From an uncultured Collinsella sp. (GTDB lineage Bacteria; Actinomycetota; Coriobacteriia; Coriobacteriales; Coriobacteriaceae), in contig URBA01000031.1 of the NCBI GenBank assembly GCA_900545905.1, forward strand, positions 1 through 10,218: a stretch of DNA of 10,218 bases, read 5' to 3'. How positions within the stretch are numbered: position 1 is the first letter of the stretch; each line of letters starts with the position of its first letter. Below, piece by piece: positions 1 to 5,324 of the stretch. Position numbers and translations under genes: made by a program. The notes beneath the pieces were generated by a model. It saw only the letters and a program-made list of their open reading frames with translations, searched no databases and was not told the origin of the DNA.

Positions 1-48
1 CGAGATGCAGCGTAGTCTCGTGGGCTCGGAGATGTGTATAAGAGACAG
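1..48 (+). other. Untrimmed Illumina Nextera adapter (library artefact)
   Basis: Bases 30-48 are exactly the Tn5 mosaic end AGATGTGTATAAGAGACAG, and bases 15-29 (GTCTCGTGGGCTCGG) are the Nextera read-2 primer. Bases 1-6 (CGAGAT) match the end of the P7 flow-cell primer, so bases 7-14 (GCAGCGTA) sit where the 8-base i7 index belongs. From memory, the reverse complement TACGCTGC is an index of the Nextera XT v2 set. This is synthetic sequence left on a contig end. It is not a transposon and should not be annotated or translated. Confidence 0.98.
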
Positions 49-308
49 GTGTGGGTAGGAACCACCCAAGAATAAGCACCGCTGCAATTGGCGGCATCCT
101 CAACAACCTCACGCAGATCGGCGAGTAGAGCCGGAGCGATCGAGGTGACCTCAAGCGAAAGGACGCAGGCGCGTCGCCCCGTCCCCTCGATGATAAGGGC
201 ACGGGCGAAGACCTCATGACGGAGTTCGTCGAAACCGTCGAACGGCAACACGTCCCCAAGATCGATGGCCACACGAGCGGCCCCAGCCCTCATCTCTCCT
301 TCGCCCAT
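49..308 (-). CDS. Neutral/alkaline ceramidase-like protein, N-terminal fragment (3' end cut off by contig end)
   Basis: An open frame starts at ATG 308 and reads without a stop for 86 full codons into the adapter, so the gene is incomplete at its C-terminus. The start is supported by GGGGAG 8 nt upstream. A second ATG (codon 6) has its purine run too close to serve. The fragment has the layout I associate with the N-terminus of the neutral/alkaline non-lysosomal ceramidase-like family: GAARVAI first strand (residues 9-15), HEVFARALII (31-40), VLSLEVTSIA (49-58), then VVPTHT (82-87). PTHT would begin the family's conserved THTHSGP-type metal-binding loop, but the adapter interrupts it. There is no signal peptide or membrane segment. 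Family members hydrolyse N-acyl bonds in ceramide, but many bacterial homologues have no known substrate. It lies 26 nt behind the amidohydrolase gene, on the same strand, so the two are probably co-transcribed. The family call rests on under 90 residues. Confidence 0.6.
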
Positions 309-334
309 GGCAGATACTCCCCTCTGATTGCCGC

Positions 335-1369
335 TCACTCGACACCGTACAGTTGCTGCGCCGTACCGCCAAGCACAAGGTCGCTGTCTGTATCGCTCAG
401 ATTTGCAGCGCGAACGCAGGCGACACCCTCGGTGAGCCACTCGCGTTTGACGGGATAGCTCGTGCCAAAAACAATATGGTCTGCACCCAGCACGTCAACC
501 GCGCAGGCGAGGAGTGTCTTGCCCCAAGGCTGGGCATGGGACATGTCGAAATAGATGTTGTTCTCGAGGTGCCTGGAAACGGTCTCGGTATCGACCTGAA
601 AACGGCCAGAAGCATCAGAGCGCTTGGGACCATGAGGCAGCAGCATCTCCTTGAACGCAAAGTATGCGCCGCCGAGCATGGAGTGGACCATCTTGATATT
701 GGGATAGCGCTCAAAGAAATCACCAAAGATCTCTCGGCCGATCGCCGTAGTTTGGTCGACGCAGCGGCCATAAGAGCGGCGAAGGTTGTCGTACGCGAGA
801 AGCGACTCGTTCTCGACCGGCACGGGAACATGGTGCACGTAAACGGTGACATGGCGTTCGTTCAGGTGCTCGAAAAAGCTCGAGAAGACCTGGTCGTCGA
901 GATAGCGCTTGCCGTAGTGAGCGCAGAGCTGCACGCCCGCAAAACCATCGTCGAGCCTGCGGTCGAGCTCCTCCAAATTCGCTTTGGTGCCAAAGGGCGG
1001 CACGGCGACAAGCGGAATCAGACGGCCATTTGACGCCTTCGCGTCAGCAGCCATACCGTCGTTGAAACGCCGGCACATCTCGAGCGACATCCACTCGTGG
1101 CAGCCGGGGAGCTTGAGGATCGCCTTGTCGACCCCCGCCTCATCCATATCGGCCAAGCGCTTCTCGAGGGTGTAGTCGCCCTCAATGTAGTTAAGACCCG
1201 GAGAACCGGCGGGCATCTCGATCACGATCTGTCGTTTGCCGGCGGAATTCATGGTCAGATAGCCTTCGGTGTCATAGGCGCGGGGTACCTCGGCCAAAAA
1301 CTGTTCGCAGAGCGTCTCGTCATGAAAGATGTGCTCGTCGAACCAGTAGGAATTTGCATCGATAATCAT
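335..1369 (-). CDS. Amidohydrolase-2 family protein (TIM-barrel, ACMSD-like), with altered metal site
   Basis: This 344-residue protein has the pattern of the amidohydrolase-2 / ACMSD-type TIM barrel, whose members hydrolyse or decarboxylate small substrates at a divalent metal. Visible family elements are MIIDA at strand 1, DKAILKLPG (81-89), GFAGVQLCAHYG (142-153), VTVYVHH (174-180), NIKMVHSMLGG (224-234) and DHIVFGTSYP (297-306). The start ATG has AAAGGCGG about 9 nt upstream. Active enzymes normally read DxHxH in strand 1 and FGSDYP in strand 8. Here strand 1 reads D-A-N-S-Y (no HxH) and strand 8 reads G-T-S-Y-P (Ser for Asp). Only the His of strands 5 and 6 (H179 or H180, H229) remain. 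It may be a pseudoenzyme or use another chemistry. It is probably first in an operon with the ceramidase-like gene. The substrate cannot be read from sequence. Confidence 0.85.
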   Translation of the reverse strand: MIIDANSYWFDEHIFHDETLCEQFLAEVPRAYDTEGYLTMNSAGKRQIVIEMPAGSPGLNYIEGDYTLEKRLADMDEAGVDKAILKLPGCHEWMSLEMCRRFNDGMAADAKASNGRLIPLVAVPPFGTKANLEELDRRLDDGFAGVQLCAHYGKRYLDDQVFSSFFEHLNERHVTVYVHHVPVPVENESLLAYDNLRRSYGRCVDQTTAIGREIFGDFFERYPNIKMVHSMLGGAYFAFKEMLLPHGPKRSDASGRFQVDTETVSRHLENNIYFDMSHAQPWGKTLLACAVDVLGADHIVFGTSYPVKREWLTEGVACVRAANLSDTDSDLVLGGTAQQLYGVE

Positions 1370-1401
1370 TGGTTGGAACCGCCTTTCATCTTGTTGAAAA
1401 C

Positions 1402-1431
1402 ATTCTAGAAAAGCAGGTACCCGGACATCAA
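1402..1431 (-). promoter_or_regulatory. Likely promoter of the amidohydrolase operon
   Basis: On the minus strand, a -35-like TTGATG (1431-1426) and a -10-like TAGAAT (1407-1402) are separated by 18 nt. Transcription would start near 1395, giving a short leader of about 25 nt before the ATG at 1369. The placement just downstream of the preceding gene's terminator supports an independent transcription unit. Confidence 0.5.
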
Positions 1432-1450
1432 TTCCAGCTTAAGCCCACTG

Positions 1451-1467
1451 TATTCCATTTTGGAATA
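1451..1467. promoter_or_regulatory. Perfect inverted repeat TATTCCA-TTT-TGGAATA, probable operator
   Basis: Seven-base arms with a 3-base centre form a perfect dyad. Its centre lies about 64 bases upstream of the inferred amidohydrolase transcription start, where a class-I activator would bind. A half site (TTCCA) recurs at 1432-1436, next to the -35 element. The cognate regulator is not evident in this window. Nothing else is visible in the gap between the promoter and the terminator at 1538. Confidence 0.45.
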
Positions 1468-1537
1468 GAACTTACCGCTCACACGCGAACCTCGCCCGCT
1501 CAACGAGACAAGCGCTAACAGCACGGGCTTAGACAGA

Positions 1538-1574
1538 AAACGGTCGGCCCGCATCCGTTGCGGGCCGACCGTTT
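1538..1574 (-). terminator. Strong intrinsic terminator of the HTH-aminotransferase gene
   Basis: A perfect 16-bp, GC-rich stem (1538-1553 with 1559-1574) encloses the 5-base loop TCCGT. Read on the minus strand, the stem ends in TTTTCTGTCT, giving the U-rich tail, and it lies 21 nt after the TAA of the aminotransferase gene. It separates that gene from the amidohydrolase operon. Confidence 0.9.
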
Positions 1575-1595
1575 CATTACAGGCTACCTTTGCCG

Positions 1596-3116
1596 TTACG
1601 CCTGGCGGTAATGATCGAAGAAGTCGGCGAGGTCTTCGAGCGACTCTTTGAGCACTTCCATGCGCGGCAGGTACACGATGCGGAAGTGATCGGGCTCGGC
1701 CCAGTTAAAGCCGCCGCCGCGCGTGATCAGAATCTTCTTCTCGTGCAGCAGGTCGAGGGCAAACTGCTCGTCATCGGTGATATTGAACTTCTTAACATCC
1801 ATCTTGGGGAAGATGTAGAACGCCGCACGCGGCTTAACCACCGAGATGCCGTCAATCTTGCTGAGTGCCTCATACACAAAGTTGCGCTGCTCGTAGACAC
1901 GGCCGCCGGGACGGATGTAGTCGTTAACGGACTGATGACCACCGAGTGCCGTCTGAACGATCGACTGAGCCGGCACGTTGGAGCACAGGCGCATGTTGGA
2001 GAGCATGTTGATGCCCATGATGAAGTCGCTCATGCAGCGCTGGTTGCCCGAGAGCACCATCCAGCCAATACGATAGCCCGCAATCATGTGCGACTTGGAA
2101 AGGCCACTAAAGGTAACGCAGGGCAGGTCGGGGGCGAGCGAGGCAATCGAGACGTGCTCGTAGCCGTCCATGCAAAGGCGGTCGTAGATCTCATCGGCAA
2201 AGATCATCAGCTGATGTCTGCGTGCAACCTCGACGATGCCCTCGAGCACCTCGCGCGGATAGACGGAACCCGTGGGGTTGTTGGGGTTGATGATGACGAG
2301 GGCTTTGGTCGCGCTCGTGATCTTGGACTCCATATCCTCCAGGTCGGGATACCAATCCGCCTGCTCATCGCACAGATAGTGCACAGGATGACCGCCGGCA
2401 AGGGTTGCGCACGCCGTCCAGAGCGGATAGTCGGGGCTGGGGATCAGAATCTCGTCGCCATTGTCGAGCAGCGCGTTCATCGAAAGCTGAATGAGCTCGG
2501 ACACGCCGTTGCCCGTGTAGATATGCTCCATCTGAACGTTGGGCAGGCCCTTGATCTGCGAATACTGCATGATCGCCTTGCGCGCGGAGAACAGGCCGCG
2601 CGAGTTGGAATAGCCTTCGCAGTCGGGCAGCTGCTGGCGCATGTCCTTGATAACCTCGTCGGGCGTGCGGAAACCGAAGGGCGCCGGGTTGCCGATATTG
2701 AGCTTGAGGATGCGCTCGCCTTCGTCCTCCATACGGGCAGCCTCGTCGACGACGGGGCCGCGCACGTCATACAGAACGTTCTCGAGTTTGGTGGATTTGG
2801 AAAAAGTACGCATGGTGGTGCTCCTTGGAATTTGAGCTGAGGGATGGGGTTCGGGCTTGGAAACGTTGCGGGACGATGATGCCTCGCCCTGATCGGCGTC
2901 ACCGGCGAGCAGCCAGGTAACATCGACCTCCAAGATGCGGGCGAGCAGCTCTGCCACGTCGCGCCGCGGAATCGTCTTGCCGCTCACATATTGGCTCATC
3001 TGACTCTTGCCGAGTTTTTTGCCGAGCATCTCCGATGCGCGGATTACGTCCGACTGGCGAACGTCGCGATCGGACATAGTCTGTCGCAGGCGATCGCTAA
3101 ACGTCTCTTGGGCCAC
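1596..3116 (-). CDS. alaA: XRE-type helix-turn-helix domain fused to AlaA-like alanine aminotransferase
   Basis: The start is taken as GTG 3116, 5 nt after AAGGAGG. The longer reading frame opens at a TTG inside the operator dyad and lacks a ribosome site. The product is 506 residues. Residues 7-70 form an XRE/Cro-like DNA-binding domain (FSDRLRQTM...KSQMSQYVSGKTIPRRD...). Residues 71-101 are a polar linker. Residues 102-506 are a full fold-type-I aminotransferase that closely follows my recollection of E. coli AlaA (YfbQ, 405 aa), beginning with the same MRTFSKSTKLENV. Catalytic features are intact: NPNNPTG (277-283), Asp308 in FADEIYD for the pyridine nitrogen, PLP-lysine K341 in GLSKS, and the carboxylate-binding Arg479 in HFRIVYLPR. 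AlaA makes alanine from pyruvate and glutamate. The architecture parallels MocR/PdxR regulators but uses an XRE instead of a GntR domain. It is probably autoregulated through the repeats upstream. An internal start may also release free AlaA. Confidence 0.92.
   Translation of the reverse strand: MAQETFSDRLRQTMSDRDVRQSDVIRASEMLGKKLGKSQMSQYVSGKTIPRRDVAELLARILEVDVTWLLAGDADQGEASSSRNVSKPEPHPSAQIPRSTTMRTFSKSTKLENVLYDVRGPVVDEAARMEDEGERILKLNIGNPAPFGFRTPDEVIKDMRQQLPDCEGYSNSRGLFSARKAIMQYSQIKGLPNVQMEHIYTGNGVSELIQLSMNALLDNGDEILIPSPDYPLWTACATLAGGHPVHYLCDEQADWYPDLEDMESKITSATKALVIINPNNPTGSVYPREVLEGIVEVARRHQLMIFADEIYDRLCMDGYEHVSIASLAPDLPCVTFSGLSKSHMIAGYRIGWMVLSGNQRCMSDFIMGINMLSNMRLCSNVPAQSIVQTALGGHQSVNDYIRPGGRVYEQRNFVYEALSKIDGISVVKPRAAFYIFPKMDVKKFNITDDEQFALDLLHEKKILITRGGGFNWAEPDHFRIVYLPRMEVLKESLEDLADFFDHYRQA
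2811..2826 (-). promoter_or_regulatory. Strong internal ribosome site and ATG for a stand-alone AlaA isoform
   Basis: Inside the fusion frame, AAGGAG (2826-2821) stands 7 nt before an in-frame ATG (2813-2811). That ATG encodes the Met of MRTFSK, the position where free-standing AlaA proteins begin, and would give a 405-residue enzyme without the DNA-binding domain. The site is as good as any true start in the window, so two proteins from one gene are likely. Use of the site is inferred. Confidence 0.6.
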
Positions 3117-3134
3117 TAGAACCTCCTTGCTGGC

Positions 3135-3219
3135 AAAGTTCAATTTATAGAACACGAATTGAACCAAGGTTCAATTTAGCAAGCAGTATAGCGCCGTACC
3201 TCATTCGAAAGTTCAATTT
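3135..3219 (-). promoter_or_regulatory. Operator cluster: four GTTCAATT half-sites over the HTH-alaA promoter
   Basis: GTTCAATTT occurs on the plus strand at 3138-3146, 3169-3177 and 3211-3219. An inverted copy, AATTGAACC at 3157-3165, makes a dyad with the middle copy (3157-3176, 9-base arms, 2-base centre). The direct copies are 31 and 42 bases apart, close to 3 and 4 helical turns, so they face the same side of the DNA. On the minus strand one copy overlaps a -10-like TATAAA (3149-3144), and the dyad contains a -35-like TTGAAC (19-nt spacing). Another -10-like TATACT lies at 3190-3185. Binding here would block transcription. The fused XRE domain is the obvious candidate ligand. Confidence 0.7.
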
Positions 3220-3278
3220 CATAAGAAAACGTACCGAACTTCGAGATTTGCCCAAAGCGGACAATGACGTGCACGCGT

Positions 3279-4136
3279 TTAGAGGTATTCAAGGAATCGA
3301 GCGGCGGCAAGCGAAACGTCGGCCGTGCGATATATCGCATTGATCTGCCGATGGGGATGCCCCTCGAGCGGACGCACGGCAACATCGAACTGACAGCGGC
3401 GCAAGATGAGCGCAGGAAGAACGCTCACGCCCAGGCCATCCTCCACCATAGCCATAATCGCATAGTCATCCCAGGTCGACAGCTTGGAGCGCACCGTCAG
3501 CCCCGCCCGACGAAACAGCGGCGTAATCTCATCATCGGTGCCGCGTTCCAGCAGAATAAACTGCTCGTTGGCCAAATCGGCAAGAGAGACGACCTCTTCA
3601 GTGGCAAGCAAAGAGTCTGCCGGCACTACCGCCATCAACTCGTCGCGCACCAAAGACCGCGACGTCATGCCATTTTCTCGGGGCTCATGCGGGATAAAGC
3701 CCAGATCGCAGCGGCCCTCTGCCACCCATTGTTCAATCTCTGAATAGTCGCCCATCAGCAGCTCGTAATCAATGTCTGGATAATCGGCACGAAAACGAGC
3801 AATCACCGGCGGCAGCACGTGGGTCGCCACACTCGAAAACGTACCGATGCAGATTTTGCCGCGCATGAGTCCACGCATCTCATCCACCCGTCGCTGCAAG
3901 CGAGTGAATTCCTCGCAGAGCGCCTCGACAGCCGGCATGACCTGCCGCCCGTCGGCAGAAAGCACCACGCCCTCGCGACTGCGGTCGAGCACCTTAAAAC
4001 CCCAGTCGGCCTCAAGATCGGCCACCATACGGCTCACGCCCGATTGCGAATAGCTCAGGCGCTCGGCGGCGCGCGTAAAGCTTCCGGCGCGCACTGTCTC
4101 GAGCAGCACCTGCATCTTTTGAATATTCGTTTCCAC
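3279..4136 (-). CDS. LysR-family transcriptional regulator
   Basis: The start is GTG 4136, preceded by GGAGG at 6 nt. An ATG 7 codons upstream lies before that ribosome site and is unlikely. The protein is 285 residues, close to the usual LysR length. Residues 3-60 are the winged helix-turn-helix (AGSFTRAAERLSYSQSGVSRMV recognition region). A linker helix follows (about 61-90), then the effector-binding periplasmic-binding-like domain (about 90-285), with typical segments GKICIGTFSSVATHVLP, CDLGFIP and MVEDGLGVSVLP. It is divergent from the EamA transporter gene, the classic arrangement in which a LysR protein controls its neighbour and itself. A good -10 (TATAAT, minus strand, 4187-4182) without a clear -35 fits regulated expression. 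The effector is unknown. No clear terminator follows it, so some read-through into the HTH-alaA gene is possible. Confidence 0.93.
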   Translation of the reverse strand: METNIQKMQVLLETVRAGSFTRAAERLSYSQSGVSRMVADLEADWGFKVLDRSREGVVLSADGRQVMPAVEALCEEFTRLQRRVDEMRGLMRGKICIGTFSSVATHVLPPVIARFRADYPDIDYELLMGDYSEIEQWVAEGRCDLGFIPHEPRENGMTSRSLVRDELMAVVPADSLLATEEVVSLADLANEQFILLERGTDDEITPLFRRAGLTVRSKLSTWDDYAIMAMVEDGLGVSVLPALILRRCQFDVAVRPLEGHPHRQINAIYRTADVSLAAARFLEYL

Positions 4137-4208
4137 GGCACCCCTCCACCTTTGCATGAGATTTTGTCATGTCAGCCATGCATTATATTCGCTTTTCTTC
4201 TAAAGCCA

Positions 4209-4225
4209 GTTCACCCATAGTGAAC
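4209..4225. promoter_or_regulatory. Dyad GTTCAC-CCATA-GTGAAC, probable LysR binding site and exporter promoter
   Basis: Six-base arms around five bases contain the T-N11-A pattern typical of LysR sites (T4211 to A4223). The site sits in the 118-base divergent gap. For the exporter, TTCACC (4210-4215) could be the -35, with GATATA (4233-4238) as -10 at 17 nt spacing, so the dyad would overlap the -35. The regulator's own -10 lies on the other side at 4182-4187. The exporter start would then be very close to its AGAGGGG ribosome site, so the promoter reading is tentative. Confidence 0.5.
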
Positions 4226-4254
4226 ATGCTCGGATATAGAGGGGATGTCAGCAC

Positions 4255-5166
4255 ATGAACAACGGATTGTTTACGTACTTAGCAGCATTGCTATTGTTTG
4301 GCTCCAACGGCATCATCGCCGCTGCCATCGCGCTGCCGAGCTCCGATATCGTACTGTTGCGCACGTTTTTGGGCGCTCTCACCCTTGCCGCCATCCTCTT
4401 CATAACCAAGCGCCATAACCTGCAGGCTCCGTCTCGCCCCCGCGAGGCCGCAGCGCTCATCGTCTCGGGCGCCGCGCTGGGCGCCAGCTGGATTTTCCTG
4501 TTCCGCGCCTATCAGACGATCGGCGTTGGTATCTCCTCGCTGTTGTATTACTGTGGCCCCATCATCGTTATGGCCCTCTCCCCGCTCATTTTTGGCGAAA
4601 AGCTGACCGGCAGCAAAATCGCCGGCTTTATCGCCGTCGCCTGCGGTGCTTTTCTCATTGCAGCGCAAGGTCTAGGCGGCAATATGCCCATTGCGGGCAT
4701 CGTCTGTGGAATCGCCTCGGCCTTCTGCTATGCATTGATGGTCATCGCCAGCAAGGGTGCGCCTCACATCGAGGGCCTCGAGAACTCCGCACTCCAAGTG
4801 AGCGCCGCCTTTGTGACCGCACTGGCCCTCACGCTCATCACGCAGGGCGCTCCCTCGTTCCTGTCCGCCGGCGTCGCCGCCAGTATTGATTGGCACGCCG
4901 TCGCTATGCTCGGCGTCGTCAACACCGGCATTGGTTGCCTGCTCTACTTTAGCGCCGTCGCCAAGCTGCCCGTCCAGACCGTCGCCGTCGTCGGCTACCT
5001 CGAGCCGCTTTCGGCGGTCGTGTTCTCGGCCGCCCTTTTGGGTGAAGCCATAACACCGGTCCGCCTGCTGGGCGCCGCGCTTATCATCGGCGGCGCGATT
5101 TTTTGCGAACTCGCCGGCAAACGCGCAAACGCCAAGGCTGGCATCGCCCAGATAGCACGTGCTTAA
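4255..5166 (+). CDS. EamA/DMT-superfamily membrane transporter (probable metabolite exporter)
   Basis: The 303-residue protein is made almost wholly of about ten hydrophobic helices arranged as two EamA repeats (roughly residues 3-137 and 146-288), each with a paired inverted topology. The first repeat opens with TYLAALLLFGSNGI. The second ends with EPLSAVVFSAALLGEAITPVRLLGAALIIGG, the family's characteristic closing segment (E-P-L-S ... GE). The length is normal for the family (280-310). The ATG is preceded by AGAGGGG at 10 nt. Members of this superfamily move amino acids, nucleosides or drugs across the cytoplasmic membrane, mostly outward. The substrate cannot be deduced. The divergent LysR gene is its likely regulator. 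The closeness of an alanine-forming aminotransferase makes amino-acid export an attractive but unproven idea. Confidence 0.92.
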   Translation: MNNGLFTYLAALLLFGSNGIIAAAIALPSSDIVLLRTFLGALTLAAILFITKRHNLQAPSRPREAAALIVSGAALGASWIFLFRAYQTIGVGISSLLYYCGPIIVMALSPLIFGEKLTGSKIAGFIAVACGAFLIAAQGLGGNMPIAGIVCGIASAFCYALMVIASKGAPHIEGLENSALQVSAAFVTALALTLITQGAPSFLSAGVAASIDWHAVAMLGVVNTGIGCLLYFSAVAKLPVQTVAVVGYLEPLSAVVFSAALLGEAITPVRLLGAALIIGGAIFCELAGKRANAKAGIAQIARA

Positions 5167-5194
5167 AAGCCCCTGCTTTGAAATGCTACCTGCG

Positions 5195-5229
5195 TAGATA
5201 AATAATCCCCAGCTGAGGATTATTGTCTA
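5195..5229 (+). terminator. Hairpin after the EamA gene, possible weak terminator
   Basis: AATAATCC (5201-5208) pairs perfectly with GGATTATT (5217-5224) around an 8-base loop, and TAGA/TCTA extend the stem across a bulge. It lies 28 bases after the EamA stop but has only a poor T-rich tail (TTATTGTCTA), so it may not be efficient. A small AAAGC/GCTTT hairpin lies just before it (5166-5179). The right arm resembles the dyad at 5282-5302, so it may instead be a second regulatory site. Confidence 0.4.
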
Positions 5230-5281
5230 AAATAACCCGATGTGCCAAACTGCTCTTGTATGTATAAAGACGGCATAAAGA

Positions 5282-5302
5282 TTATCTGTCCTAGACAGAT
5301 AA
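5282..5302. promoter_or_regulatory. Perfect dyad TTATCTGTC-CTA-GACAGATAA ahead of kup
   Basis: Nine-base arms with a 3-base centre form a 21-bp perfect inverted repeat that ends 22 bases before the chosen kup GTG. Upstream lies a -10-like TATAAA (5262-5267) without a convincing -35. If that is the promoter, the dyad sits in the first bases of the transcript, where a repressor or an RNA hairpin near the ribosome site could limit expression. It lacks a T-tract and is unlikely to be a terminator. Confidence 0.55.
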
Positions 5303-5324
5303 CCGGATGTCAAAGGGAGTCCAC

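Noticed and set aside
30..48. Tn5/IS50 transposon end
   Set aside because: It is joined directly to the Nextera primer, an index and the P7 tail, so it is library adapter and not a genomic transposon.
1590..2840. 416-codon plus-strand open frame
   Set aside because: It is antisense to the aminotransferase gene, has no recognisable family or ribosome site, and is a by-product of high-GC codon bias.
3117..3167. Longer N-terminus for the HTH-aminotransferase, starting at TTG 3167
   Set aside because: The TTG lies inside the operator dyad, has no ribosome site, and the extra codons cover the promoter and the AAGGAGG serving GTG 3116.
3168..3278. Terminator of the LysR gene
   Set aside because: Only a 4-bp CGAA/TTCG stem followed by TTTTCTT on the minus strand was seen, too weak to annotate.
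5167..5306. Cyclic di-AMP (ydaO/yuaA) riboswitch before kup
   Set aside because: These leaders are expected before potassium genes in some bacteria, but the gap is short, AT-rich, and shows none of the conserved ydaO core. Only simple dyads are visible.
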